A stretch of DNA of 64,000 nt, taken from Thereva unica (lineage: Eukaryota > Arthropoda > Insecta > Diptera > Therevidae). The stretch spans positions 34,064,039 to 34,128,038 of the forward strand of contig OX465282.1 of NCBI GenBank assembly GCA_949987705.1, written 5' to 3'. The notes under the pieces are model-generated. The model ran no database searches and was not told where the DNA came from. It saw only the letters and a list, made by a program, of their open reading frames with translations. Positions 1-10,638 of this stretch are shown piece by piece. A program made the translations under genes and the position numbers. How positions within the stretch are numbered: the first letter of the stretch is position 1; each line of letters starts with the position of its first letter.

Positions 1-500
1 TGACTGGGATAATGTAGTTTTTAGTAAAAATAGTTGATGATATTTAGTAATGAATACATAGTACATAGTTCATAGGAAATATGTAGTACATAGTACACAG
101 TACATATCGTCGGGTTGATGCAATAGTCGAAACAGAAATTTTTGCTATTTTAAACAATGTGCAAATATGCAAAAAAGTCATATTATCTTCAGGCAAAGTG
201 ATGGATCTAAATTTTTATGCGAATTTACTGGATTCAATTTGAATTTTTTCAGAACTAAATATATGATATGCAGTATACATATAATATATTGTATATAATA
301 CGTTATACATAATATATAATACATAGTAAATAATATAACATACTACCCCAGATATGAAAGGAAAATACAGATGCCCAGTCGAATAGGCGAAACGCCGAAA
401 CGTATTCAATGTTGCCAAAAGCGATTAATCCAAGCAAAATATTTAAATATTGCAACCATGGCTACAGCATGGCTACTTTTGGTCGAGCTCCAGCAACAGA
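1..500. other. AT-rich low-complexity DNA, no gene seen
   Basis: The first half is built from short irregular repeats of tagtacata and atataatacatag type. The open frames here are short and made of low-complexity residues. I see no protein motif. Confidence 0.6.
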
Positions 501-518
501 CAGCAGCGATGGTATGCG

Positions 519-670
519 CGAGAGGATGAAATGAATGCTGCTGAGAGCGGCGTCTGAATTGCGAGAATATGAAATGAATGTGTGCGAGAATATGACATAA
601 ATTTTGAGAGCAGCGTCTGCATTGCGAGAATATGAAATGAATGCTGAGAGCAGCTTCTGCATTGCAACAT
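519..670. repeat. Minisatellite, about 50-bp unit
   Basis: About three imperfect copies of a unit containing gcgagaatatgaaatgaatg followed by ctgagagcagcgtctgcatt lie in tandem. The middle copy carries a partial internal duplication (gtgtgcgagaatatgacata). Short frames on the minus strand here are repeat products, not genes. Confidence 0.75.
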
Positions 671-890
671 TGAAACGCAATCTCTCCCACCAAGGCTATT
701 TTGGTTCGCACACCATATAATTATACGCTCGCTGCTGTCTGTAAGTGGAGCTCAACCAAGTCCCTCTCAACTACAGGCCTTCCTGGTTGCATATGTGTTA
801 CTTAGTCTGAAAGTTCTCTGAAGAACTGTCAAATTTACATGAAAAGTGCGGGAATCGGAGCAGTTTTTATCGTTAGTAAAAGAAACTAAT

Positions 891-1195
891 GGCCTCGATT
901 CCCAGATCCGACGGGAGGGAAGTGAGTTGCGGATTTGACACTTTGCGATTCTCAGATCCGCAACCCCGAATTTCTTTTTGACATTTTCCGCGCTGTAAAA
1001 GTGTGATCCGCAACAAATTTTCTGCGGATTTGAACGACAAATGCGCCTGAGATAATCCGACATCATATATTTCATTATCGCGTGAGTCTTCACTCCGAAT
1101 TTTCGATTTAAACCAATACGGGACTGCGGATTTGAGAATCGCAAAGTGTCAAATCCTCACTCACTTCCCTCCCGTCGGATCTGGGAATCGAGGCC
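891..1195. mobile_element. MITE, GGCCTCG-ended family, copy 1
   Basis: The element opens with GGCCTCGATTCCCAGATCCG and closes with its reverse complement, so the terminal inverted repeats are at least 37 bp. AAT lies directly on each side (888-890 and 1196-1198), as expected for a 3-bp target duplication. The interior has no coding capacity. A second near-identical copy is at 44311-44622 and a fragment is near 30806. Superfamily is not assigned; a 3-bp duplication fits several DNA-transposon groups. Confidence 0.85.
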
Positions 1196-1646
1196 AATAG
1201 GTTTTTTCGGTTAAATATAATTTAAAGGTGACACAATAAAGATAAATAGTGGTTAATTGTGAAACTAAAGTTAAATAGTGAAAGTGTTAGGAAAATTCCT
1301 GATTTATGTGAAAATTTGAAATTATTGTGCAGTGAAAATGATTTTTAAAATAATATTTATTTCTAATAAGAATATTTTTATTTTAAAATTATATAGGGAA
1401 GTGATTAAAGTGTTTAAATTGTGCGTTTACGGCAAAACGTCTTTACCATAAGTCAGAATTACTTATTACAGAATGTAATCAAAAATTTTGAGATTATGAT
1501 GAAGGCGCCAAATTGTTTTAAGTTTTTAATTATACTTATATTTGCCTGTTCATTTTTTTATTTATGTAGACACGTAAAAGGAATTCTTTATTTCTTGTTT
1601 GTTGTTCATTTAATTTTATTGCTTTTTTTATATATATGGATATGTA
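1196..1646. other. AT-rich flank left of the gypsy element
   Basis: AT-rich DNA between the MITE and the retrotransposon. A 76-residue hydrophobic frame (1421-1651) runs into the LTR and has no recognisable domain, so I do not call it a gene. Confidence 0.5.
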
Positions 1647-1878
1647 TGTAGAGATTCTTAAGGATTTTAAAATATTTAATGTTTTATTATATAACGATTT
1701 AATTCCGATAACATTTAAATAATTTAATTAATAACAAAAAACGTCCCGACTTCGACTTGCTTTGTTTCAGACTAAATTTTCGACATCTCATCGCCTCCTT
1801 TCGACTCCCGTATTTTTCTAATTACTACAGTGCCTTGAGTGCGAAGGTTTTTGAGTGTCTTTTTTCTCGGTTCCTACA
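1647..1878 (-). repeat. 3' LTR of the gypsy element
   Basis: 232 bp, same length and apparently same sequence as 6073-6304. The Gag-Pol frame ends 61 bp inside this LTR. The internal sequence abutting the LTR (1879-1898, read on minus) is only weakly purine-rich, so the polypurine tract is not obvious. Confidence 0.95.
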
Positions 1879-4800
1879 TCTCGGCCATCCTGCATTTCTT
1901 CATCTGACCCAGATGAAGCTGTCCCACTCTCTCCATAACTAACATCATCATCATCAGTGTCCTCCCGCGTCCAAGGTTTAAGATGATCCGCGGAGGCAGA
2001 CGTCTGCTTGGGTCCCTCTGTTTGGCTAACTTTGATTAGATCGTACCTGTCATGTCCCTTGTCTTTTAAGACTCTATACGGTCCCAAGAATTTGGGGTAG
2101 AGTTTAAGACCAGATCCAAACTGTGATCTCTCAACTACCACCAGATCTCCTACTTTGTATTTCCATGCTCTCTTCCTTCTTTTATTATAATTCTTTTGAT
2201 TTTCTTGTTGCGCCCGTAAAATTTGTTTTTTAGCTAGCTGTCTTAGTTCATTCCTTTCTTCTATAAAGCTACTCACTAATTCTTCTTCAACTATTTTAAG
2301 AAGAGTATCATCTCTATTGGTTATCATCTTTGTGCCCACCATTAACTCAAACGGAGTGTGGCCTGTACTTCTTGAAGTTGATGAATTTAACATCTGCTGT
2401 ACTGTTGGTACGAACTTGAACCATTTCTGTGGTTCCTTTACTGCAAGTTTACTAAGTACAGCTATCAGATTTCGATTAATCCGTTCCACTTGCCCATTGC
2501 CTCTCGGCACACCCGTTGTAATCTTAACGTGTTGTATATCATTCGCCTTACAATATTCATCAAATTGATTGGATACAAATGCTGCTCCTTTATCAGATAT
2601 TAACCTGACCGGATTTCCAAAAGTGTGACTCTGATGCCTCAGCTTTTCGACAACTTCCTGTGAATTCGTCGTTTTCGTAGGGTAAAGCCACGTGAACTTC
2701 GAAAACCCGTCCACTACTACAAAAATATACCTGTACTTTTTTGATGTTGATGGCAACGGACCTAAATGATCGACATGGTATGTGTGAAGAGGTCGGTCAA
2801 ACTTATCCAATGGATTCAGATATCCTTCAGGTTTTCCCGCTTTCCTTGCGGCCAATATACACGCCACACAATTGCTCACAACTAAATCAACAGCCTTTTG
2901 TAATTTAGGCAGATAATAATCTTGTCCTACTTGTTGCATGACTTTCCTAGCACCTATATGTCCATTCTCATGAACTCTTCTGATGATTTCAGCCTGTATT
3001 CTCTTGGGTAAAACCAAAAGATAGTCTCCATCCTTAAATTTGTAGAGTAGTTCTCCTCTCATGACATAATCCTGATATGTTTCTTTTAGTAGAACTTTTT
3101 TAACGACGCTGCAATATTTATCATCTTCTTGAGCCCTTCGTACCTTGCTGAGTATTTCTGATTGCACTAGCATAACTGTAGGAAAACGGCTTAATGCATC
3201 CACGTGCCTCATCATTCTTCCTGATCGGTGCTGTACTTCACAACCAAATTCTTCTATAATTAAGGCCCATTTGGCCACTCTTGCACATAGTTCTCGTTTT
3301 TTCATTGTAAGGTAAAAAGCTTGACAGTCCGTGAAAACTTTAAAGTCTATTCCCAATAAATAGCAACGTAATCTTCGCAATGCCCTTATGATAGCCAGAA
3401 CCTCGTGTTCGTAACTTGAGTACTTCTGCTCGGCTGGACTCATTTTAAGGCTTAGGTAGTATACAGGGTGGAATTGTTGATCCTCAGAATTTTTCTGCAG
3501 TAATACTGCTCCTCCACCTATTGAGCAAGCATCCGTATGTAGTTGAGTTTCAGCGTGTGGGTTATATATCTGAAGTACTGGTTCCTTGCACAACTTTTCT
3601 TTCAAGATTTCATATGCCATGAGTTGATCGGGTCCAAAACAAAATTTACTGCCCTTTCTCGTGAGATCACTAATAGGCTTAGCTATTTTGGAGTACCCTT
3701 CAACAAATTTCCTGAAAAATCCTGTGAGACCTAGAAAAGACTGAACTTCCTTAACATTTCTGGGAATTGGAAAATTAGCGACTGCTTTCGTTTTCTCTAG
3801 CGAAGGCTTTATATGTCCATTACTGACAACATGTCCCAAAAACGCAATTTCTTCCTTAAGGAACTGACATTTTGACCATTTAAACTGTAATCCGTGTTTC
3901 TCCGCTACTTCCAATACTTGGGCAATCTTTTTAACATTTTCTTCGACATCCTTAGATGATATGATTAAATCATCGACATAAACATAGACAATGTTTTTGA
4001 CAATAAGTTCATGGAATACAGTATTAACATACCTCTGAAAGACAGACGGTGAATTACATAGTCCAAATGGTACTTTACGAAATTCGTATTGTCCCATATG
4101 AGTTATGAACGACGTATATTTTCGGCTTTCTGGAATGACATCGACATGAAAAAACCCATTCTTCAGATCCATTGCCGTGAATATGCGGCCGTCATGAAGT
4201 TTATCTAAGACGTCTTCTATTAATGGTAACGGATATCTTTCTTTGATCATTTTCTGGTTCAATTTCCTATAGTCGACACATATTCTACTTGTTCCATCCT
4301 TCTTTCCTACGATAACTATCGGGCTTGCAAAATCTGAATTGCTTGGTTGTACTATTTTCTCCTCTAACCACTGATTTATTTGCTCCGTTACTACTTTCTT
4401 TTCGCTTGGTGATAATCTTCTCGCTGGCTGATATACAGGTACCTCATTTTCTAAATGAATCTTCATCTGAATAATTGACTTCTCTACAACTTTCGGTTGA
4501 TAGGATCGTAACAACTTGGACAACTTATCTGCAACTTCAGGATCCTTTACACCTTGCATGCACGACGAAATGGCATCTTCCTTCATTAAACCAACAAAAT
4601 CCCAACTTCTAAATGGGTTAATATCATCGTAAGTGTCAACTTCACTTGGCTTCTTTATTTCCGGCTTTCCGTTTCGAATTATCAGGTCGAAATTTCTAAG
4701 AACATCCTTGCCTACTAGCATATCATTCTGCAACCATGTATCAGGTACTACATGACATTTAATATTTAATTCGCTGCCATCTATAGACACTGCAACTGAA

Positions 4801-5957
4801 AACCAACCTAGCGTACTGCATGGAGGGCAATCTCCGAATACAATGACTTTAGTACCACAACTCTTCAGGGTATCACCATCAGTAATTTGTTCATATACAG
4901 ATTGTTTAATAACCGTAATGTCGCTCCCAGTATCAACCAAGGCATTCACAGATTTTCCACATAATTGAACTCTGATATGCATGTCTGGAATGTTTTCATT
5001 ATTTTTCTGAATTGTTCTGAGTCTATTTGTTGAACTGGATGCTTGCGAGTTATTGCAATCTTTTGCTAGATGCCCAAACTGATTACACTTAAAGCACTTG
5101 AAGCCTTTATCCTTATCTTTACATTCGGAAATACTATGTCCTTTACCACCGCAACTCCAACACCGTGACAACTTCTTTTCACCCTGTCTATTAATATTTC
5201 TTTCGGCTCTATGCGATGGAACTCGTTGATTCTGAAGATTTTGTCTGATCATCTCATAAGTTTTCAGTTTGGTTTTTAACTCATCTATGGTTCTTGCTTC
5301 GTACAAAAATATTTTATTATTCGCCTCATCCTGTATGCCATTAACAACATATTGTATTACAGATGCCTCATCGACACCACCACGGTTAGCAATACTGATC
5401 ATACGATACAAATACTCCCAATAGGACTCCGAAGACTTCTTTCGACACGTTGTCAGTTCTATGTGTATTTGTGCACTCGTCAATGCACTAGGAAATTCCT
5501 TCCGTAACGCTTGTTTCAATGCATCCCAATTTTTTATATCGCTAGTTGACTCTAAAAACAGTTTAGCTGTACCATTTAGTAGCCTTCGCGCATAAATGAA
5601 TTTGTGAACACTCGTCCACTGGCATAAATCAGCTACCTCTTCGAATTCCTTGATCCATACTTCAATATCCTGGGTAATTTCACCACCAAAATGGCTGAGT
5701 GATTCCTCAACGTCTCTGAAAGAAAATAAGGGATTCGTCATCTCGTTTGATACTAGCCTGCGATCACGATTTAATGATGGAGGGACTTCTGGTATTTCCT
5801 GTTGTTCGTCTTCATCCGACATCGGTAAATTTACAAGCCTCTCTACCAAATCGGCTTTCACTTTATAGCTTGTCGGTAATCCACGTCTTCGCAGTAGTTT
5901 GCACAGTTGCTTTATTGTTAATGTGTTTAGAACTTCAGCTTCTTGATGTTTTTTCAT
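1818..5957 (-). CDS. Gag-Pol polyprotein, single frame, 1379 residues
   Basis: Polyprotein for retrotransposition. Residues 8-45 form a short helix-rich segment resembling a SAP motif (inference). Gag follows, ending in two CCHC zinc knuckles (C266-C269-H274-C279 and C288-C291-H296-C301). A retropepsin motif VDTG is at 341-344. Reverse transcriptase covers roughly 500-670, with YVDD at 660-663. RNase H carries D809, E850, D877 and D920. Integrase has an HHCC zinc site (H996, H1000, C1030, C1033) and the catalytic triad D1063, D1122, E1158, with the last two 35 residues apart, followed by a GPY motif near 1292. All catalytic residues are present and the frame has no stop or shift. Gag and Pol are fused in one frame, so no recoding is needed. 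The start is the first ATG about 115 nt after the 5' LTR. Confidence 0.96.
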   Translation of the reverse strand: MKKHQEAEVLNTLTIKQLCKLLRRRGLPTSYKVKADLVERLVNLPMSDEDEQQEIPEVPPSLNRDRRLVSNEMTNPLFSFRDVEESLSHFGGEITQDIEVWIKEFEEVADLCQWTSVHKFIYARRLLNGTAKLFLESTSDIKNWDALKQALRKEFPSALTSAQIHIELTTCRKKSSESYWEYLYRMISIANRGGVDEASVIQYVVNGIQDEANNKIFLYEARTIDELKTKLKTYEMIRQNLQNQRVPSHRAERNINRQGEKKLSRCWSCGGKGHSISECKDKDKGFKCFKCNQFGHLAKDCNNSQASSSTNRLRTIQKNNENIPDMHIRVQLCGKSVNALVDTGSDITVIKQSVYEQITDGDTLKSCGTKVIVFGDCPPCSTLGWFSVAVSIDGSELNIKCHVVPDTWLQNDMLVGKDVLRNFDLIIRNGKPEIKKPSEVDTYDDINPFRSWDFVGLMKEDAISSCMQGVKDPEVADKLSKLLRSYQPKVVEKSIIQMKIHLENEVPVYQPARRLSPSEKKVVTEQINQWLEEKIVQPSNSDFASPIVIVGKKDGTSRICVDYRKLNQKMIKERYPLPLIEDVLDKLHDGRIFTAMDLKNGFFHVDVIPESRKYTSFITHMGQYEFRKVPFGLCNSPSVFQRYVNTVFHELIVKNIVYVYVDDLIISSKDVEENVKKIAQVLEVAEKHGLQFKWSKCQFLKEEIAFLGHVVSNGHIKPSLEKTKAVANFPIPRNVKEVQSFLGLTGFFRKFVEGYSKIAKPISDLTRKGSKFCFGPDQLMAYEILKEKLCKEPVLQIYNPHAETQLHTDACSIGGGAVLLQKNSEDQQFHPVYYLSLKMSPAEQKYSSYEHEVLAIIRALRRLRCYLLGIDFKVFTDCQAFYLTMKKRELCARVAKWALIIEEFGCEVQHRSGRMMRHVDALSRFPTVMLVQSEILSKVRRAQEDDKYCSVVKKVLLKETYQDYVMRGELLYKFKDGDYLLVLPKRIQAEIIRRVHENGHIGARKVMQQVGQDYYLPKLQKAVDLVVSNCVACILAARKAGKPEGYLNPLDKFDRPLHTYHVDHLGPLPSTSKKYRYIFVVVDGFSKFTWLYPTKTTNSQEVVEKLRHQSHTFGNPVRLISDKGAAFVSNQFDEYCKANDIQHVKITTGVPRGNGQVERINRNLIAVLSKLAVKEPQKWFKFVPTVQQMLNSSTSRSTGHTPFELMVGTKMITNRDDTLLKIVEEELVSSFIEERNELRQLAKKQILRAQQENQKNYNKRRKRAWKYKVGDLVVVERSQFGSGLKLYPKFLGPYRVLKDKGHDRYDLIKVSQTEGPKQTSASADHLKPWTREDTDDDDVSYGESGTASSGSDEEMQDGRDVGTEKKDTQKPSHSRHCSN

Positions 5958-6050
5958 TAATTTTACCGCATTCAGCGTTGAAAAATCGCTATACTTCCAA
6001 ACTCGGTACCGTTACCTGACGGGTAGCCTGACAATAAAATCCTAATAAGT

Positions 6051-6068
6051 ATCCCGGTTGAGCCCCCA
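6051..6068 (-). promoter_or_regulatory. Primer-binding site, tRNA-Pro type
   Basis: Read on the minus strand this is TGGGGGCTCAACCGGGAT, four bases inside the 5' LTR. It matches the 3' end of tRNA-Pro at 16 of 18 positions as I recall that tRNA; the two differences are adjacent and central (AA for GT). The spacing from the LTR is typical of LTR elements. Moderately sure of the tRNA identity. Confidence 0.75.
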
Positions 6069-6072
6069 AAAT

Positions 6073-6304
6073 TGTAGAGATTCTTAAGGATTTTAAAATA
6101 TTTAATGTTTTATTATATAACGATTTAATTCCGATAACATTTAAATAATTTAATTAATAACAAAAAACGTCCCGACTTCGACTTGCTTTGTTTCAGACTA
6201 AATTTTCGACATCTCATCGCCTCCTTTCGACTCCCGTATTTTTCTAATTACTACAGTGCCTTGAGTGCGAAGGTTTTTGAGTGTCTTTTTTCTCGGTTCC
6301 TACA
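6073..6304 (-). repeat. 5' LTR of the gypsy element
   Basis: 232 bp, flanked on the right by TGTA, the second copy of the target duplication. It should carry the promoter of the element. No mismatch to the other LTR was seen. Confidence 0.95.
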
Positions 6305-8680
6305 TGTATATATTGCATGTTGTATATATTTATTAGAATTTTATTTTGCTAATTTTTATTGTTATTATTTCACTTACGTGAAACATTTTTTAAATTAGTC
6401 TAGTAAATGCTAACAATAATGTAGCTCCTAAAAATGTCATATAACATTTTTCATCACTTTCATTCTATACAAATTACAAAATACATTTACACCTTTTTTG
6501 ATGATTTTTTTGCTATTTATTATGCATTTCTAAATTATTTAATAAATTAATCGATTACTGATTTTTTTAATAAATAAATTCAGTATTACTTATTCATCTA
6601 AAAAGGAGAAATCTTAAAAAAAATGATTGTTACGGATGTTATTCCATACATAATGTCAAAAATCCCACCACTTGCCTACTTCGCTCAACAAAAATTCAGA
6701 CTAAGTTTGCGCTTAGTTGTGTTAGTGCCAAGATTTATAGCAAGGCCTGTAGTTGAGAGGGGCTTGGCTCAGCCAAAAGTTTCCATGCTCTAGCCAGCTA
6801 CATAGCCACAAGTGCCGGGAAACGGGTGTGCAACAAAAGTGCGCGTAACGCGAATTCTTTGTTTTTACCCCTGGCGAAAAAGTGCCAATCGTGCCTTCAA
6901 AAAAATCTACAATGCTTATGAAGGATAATTTAAACTAAACGCATAAAGGAAAAACTTTTAAATTTTTTTGCAAGAGAATAAAATTTATTAGCCAGGGACT
7001 GTAGAGCTAATTAATGAAAGAAGAAGAATATTTTAAATTAAAACTTTGGAACTCTACTTTTTAATTAATTAGTAATAAAAAAAATTAATTAAACATGTTC
7101 TTTTTTTTTCAACCATTAAAACCAAGAACTACAAATGTTCATTTTTAATTATTCACGTTGACTCGAATTTTTAAAAGTTCATTGTTTTAATACCCTCTAG
7201 GGAGGTAATGGGCGCGCAGCAGAAACATACTCAGTTATAATTGTAAAAACTCTATTATATTGAAAAAAAAAGAATTCTGAATAAAAAGAATTTGAAAAAT
7301 AGTTTTCGTCTCATATTAATTACAACGAAAGCACAAAAACGTGAAGCCTCCGCCTGTGTGTGCTTGGCATTATTAAAAATGAGAATGTAAATTAAATAGT
7401 GCTCAGACTGAACAGTTCAAGGTTAGCACGACCTAAATGCATTTTCCCATCCACCACTTCACCGGTTTTTCCATAGCAATCCTCAAGAACAAGAAAAGTC
7501 TGCGACTATAGGTCCTTTAAAATTTATGTCCTCTCATCGAAATTAAAAGCCAGCCTTCACAAAAGCTTTCCCCGGCGACATAGAGAATTCATATACATAG
7601 TATATCCGCAAAACCGCAATTCGCGACACACGGCCTGTATCCTGACGTATGCATCCCACCCGCGCACAACCTGCGAAATAAGTAGAAAGGATGCTGTAAA
7701 GCTATACAAGGATACTTAGGCAAGCATTTATAGCTCTCGCGACGCGTATTAAAAGCAAATGTTGGCATCCCTGCAAGGACTCAACAAACATGAAACACTT
7801 TAAGCCATCTCCAATATTTCTCAAGGGGCAACGGGCAAAGAAGTTGGCGCACGAGGCGGTGCTGAGAGGGTGGTGGAAGCGAAAGTGTACTTCTAATCGG
7901 TTTTTCGAAGAAGGCCGTTTATTATTCCTCCACTTGAGTTATTATGACTTCATATGTGTCTCAGTGGTAAACTTTGTTAAAGTTTTAATTAAAATTCGAT
8001 GAGTTTAGTTCAGTTTCGAGGGCTTTCAAGCATCATCATCATCATCATCATCATCAGCAAAAAGGAAGTTTGAACGGGGAAGAGCAGGGGATATCCTTTT
8101 TACATTTTGTCTCCTATTGTTTCGTTTCAACCTTATCATCCACAGGCCTGGGGGTGGCTGTAGTTTCGCCTTGTTTTTTGCTATCTCCAAAATGATTCCG
8201 GATTTTCCATTTGATTTTCGAAATGATTTTGTATTTTCAGTCGATGGATACATCACTTGATAGTAAATCCTGCTTTTGTTTAAAGAGGGATTAATGGACA
8301 ACTTGATGAGTACGTCATCCTAGGTTGCCCTTTCAAGTTAAATGACATCCGGCATCAAGTATATAAGTAGATAGAATGAAAATTCTTATTTCATTCTTAG
8401 TAAACAATTTATCGCCAATTCATATTAATTGTGTGTTTCGCAGTTTATTAAACTCTTTTCTTTACTTTCACTTCGGAGCATCAAATCTTGGAACGTTAAT
8501 TTAACCGCCTTTTACTCATTGCAAATGGATGAAACTTTGCAGGCATACATATTCCCGATGACAATACACGAATATGACATTTTGTTACATTTTTTGTTGT
8601 TGATTTTGTTGTTGAGTAACAAAAAACGATTTTTAATAAAAAATGCTTGGAATTATTCGTTCTACTCAATGTAGAGTCTT
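6305..8680. other. AT-rich DNA without recognisable genes
   Basis: No frame here has a recognisable domain. A 70-residue frame at 7790-8002 has weak basic composition and no match I know. A core reading aggcctgtagttgagaggg occurs at 6743-6760 and again on the opposite strand near 751-780 and as a shorter copy near 53645. This stretch may hold host non-coding DNA or very old elements. Confidence 0.5.
8031..8055. repeat. (CAT)n microsatellite
   Basis: Eight consecutive CAT triplets. They encode the poly-Asp tail of a minus-strand open frame that is not otherwise gene-like. Confidence 0.95.
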
Positions 8681-8759
8681 AAAATTCACTTCCATTCAAT
8701 AAAAATTGGTAAAAATTAACAGACATGTGTATTTCCGACGAAAACACACGAAAATGATA

Positions 8760-9190
8760 GTTCCAAATTAAAAATGGCGGCCAAAAAAATATGACGGATT
8801 ACATTTTTCTTTACAAGCCACTCGTTCGATATGGGTATCAAATGAAAAGTTATAACAAGTTGAATACAATTAGCGTCATCCTAAATTCAAAATGGCGGTA
8901 GAAAAATGGCTGCATAAAAGTGGCGGCCAACACAATACAGAGGATCAATTTTTCTTTACAACGCGCTCGGCATGGGTATCAAATGGAAGGGAGTGACAAT
9001 TAGAATACTGTTGTCTGTGTCCCGTCATTTCAATTCAAAATGGCGGCCAACATAAAATGGCGGTTTACCCTTTTATTGGATATCAAATGAAAGTGTATTA
9101 AAGTGAGTAAGAAAGTAAACTGTATGACGTCGTTTTAAATCAAATATGGCGTTCACTAAAAAATGGCGGAAGACATAACATAGCTGCCAA
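8760..9190. repeat. Degenerate tandem repeat around aaaatggcggcc
   Basis: The motif aaaatggcgg(c/t) recurs near 8773, 8890, 9040, 9055 and 9165. Each block is followed by a related stretch reading tttttctttacaa...tgggtatcaaatg. Spacing is about 110-150 bp. A similar gatggcggccaaatgg occurs in the arms of the long inverted-repeat element at 10639-12456 and at 21047-21384. Confidence 0.6.
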
Positions 9191-9474
9191 TAGCAAATAA
9201 AAATATGATTTAAAAAGATGCAAAAAAATATGTTTCCAGTTTTTAGTTTTTATTGCTCCAGCCAGTATACGCGAGCACACTACCTTTCAAAATGTAAAAA
9301 AAAACGTAGAGCGCTATTAGATTTTTGAGGGGTCATCAAATTGTGCATTTTTGGGCTGCACTTGAGAACTGTTGTAAAGGAACAAATACAAAACATGTAA
9401 AAAAGTTTCCTTATTTAACATGATAATCTAATTAAAAGTTTGGAAATTGTAATGTATTAATTAACGCTATTAGT

Positions 9475-10000
9475 TACTAAAAAGTAAAAAATAAAAAAAA
9501 GAAAAAAAAATTTTTAAGAAACTCTTTTCTTTACCTTAATATATTGATCAGTTGTGAACACAAAATTAATATAAATACTAAAAAAATCGACTAAAAGGTA
9601 AAAAATAAGAAGATTTTAAACAATATAAACTTTTAAATCAAAATGGAAAAAATCTCACACATTCCTTAAAGAAAAGCGTGGGGCGCCCATACCAACCTGA
9701 ACTTAAAAAAACATGACTGCCGTGAGTACATTTTAACATTTCAGACAGCTACGAATTTTCACTAATTGAGCATTTTGTTTCATAAAAACGCACCCCATGC
9801 TTTTCTTTAAGGAATGTGTGAGATTTTTTCCATTTTGATTTAAAAGTTTATATTGTTTAAAATCTTCTTATTTTTTACCTTTTAGTCGATTTTTTTAGTA
9901 TTTATATTAATTTTGTGTTCACAACTGATCAATATATTAAGGTAAAGAAAAGAGTTTCTTAAAAATTTTTTTTTCTTTTTTTTTTTATTATTTTTTAGTA
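9475..10000. mobile_element. Hairpin element with 210-bp arms
   Basis: Left arm 9475-9684 and right arm 9791-10000 are near-perfect reverse complements. They begin TACTAAAAA and meet around a 106-bp loop. There is no open frame of note. It looks like a foldback-type MITE; no target duplication could be confirmed. Arm identity is very high apart from length changes in A/T runs and a few substitutions near the loop. Confidence 0.85.
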
Positions 10001-10136
10001 AACTCGTCGTTTGGATGAAGGCCTGTAGTGCGACCGGAGGCCCAATTAGTGCTTGGCGCGCTGTTTTGTTCCCACAAGTCGCGTATATACCTTCTATTCA
10101 ATGGTTGTCTGGTCGCCTGTGGAATTTAGGAAGCTT

Positions 10137-10476
10137 CCCGAGTAAAAATAAATTTCGGCCTTTTGACGGGCGTGATGGCCCGGCCATTTGGCGGTCAAAT
10201 GACGGCCCGTTTCAGGACAGTACGGCCATTCGGGGGCGATTGACGGTCAAATGAGGGCTTTTCAGTCGCAAAAAGGCCATTCGGGGGGCGATTGAGTGTC
10301 GAATGAGGGCTTTTCGAGGGCTTTTCCCCCGAATGGCCTTTTTTGCGACTGAAAGGCCCTCATTTGACCGTCAATCGCCCCCCAAATGGCCGTACTGTCC
10401 TGCAACGGGCCGTCATTTGACCGCCATATGGCCGGGCCATCACGCCCGTCAAAAGGCCAAAATTTATTTTTACTCG
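10137..10476. repeat. GC-rich hairpin, about 150-bp arms
   Basis: Arms 10139-10287 and 10326-10475 are reverse complements around a short loop. Within each arm a degenerate unit with ggccattcgggggcgatt and ggtcaaatga(c/g)gg recurs, so the hairpin is also a minisatellite. GC content is far above the surroundings. Frames through it are repeat products. Confidence 0.85.
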
Positions 10477-10638
10477 AGCGAGAAATAACGAGAAAAATAC
10501 ATAAATCACGCTTTACGCATTTGGCATTTTTATGGCCTCTATAACGCCTTCTCGGAAATTGAAATCTTTTGTTCAAGTTTGCCTGTCATTTGCCCATCTG
10601 TGCTCGCCCTAAAAAAATTAAAAACTCTACGGCCGTTT

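Larger units (their letters stand above)
1647..6304 (-). mobile_element. Complete Ty3/gypsy LTR retrotransposon
   Basis: Two 232-bp LTRs that look identical base for base bound the element. Each starts TGTAGAG and ends CCTACA on the plus strand. The 4-bp direct repeat TGTA flanks it at 1643-1646 and 6305-6308. The interior holds one long minus-strand Gag-Pol frame and a primer-binding site next to the 5' LTR (right-hand side). No env frame is present. Identical LTRs mean a recent insertion; the uninterrupted frame suggests the copy could still be functional. Domain order PR-RT-RNaseH-IN and a GPY/F-type integrase tail place it in Ty3/gypsy (Metaviridae). The exact lineage is not determined. 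Confidence 0.96.

Noticed and set aside
8026..8301. 91-residue minus-strand frame ending in poly-Asp
   Set aside because: The acidic tail is just the (CAT)n microsatellite and the remainder shows no domain.
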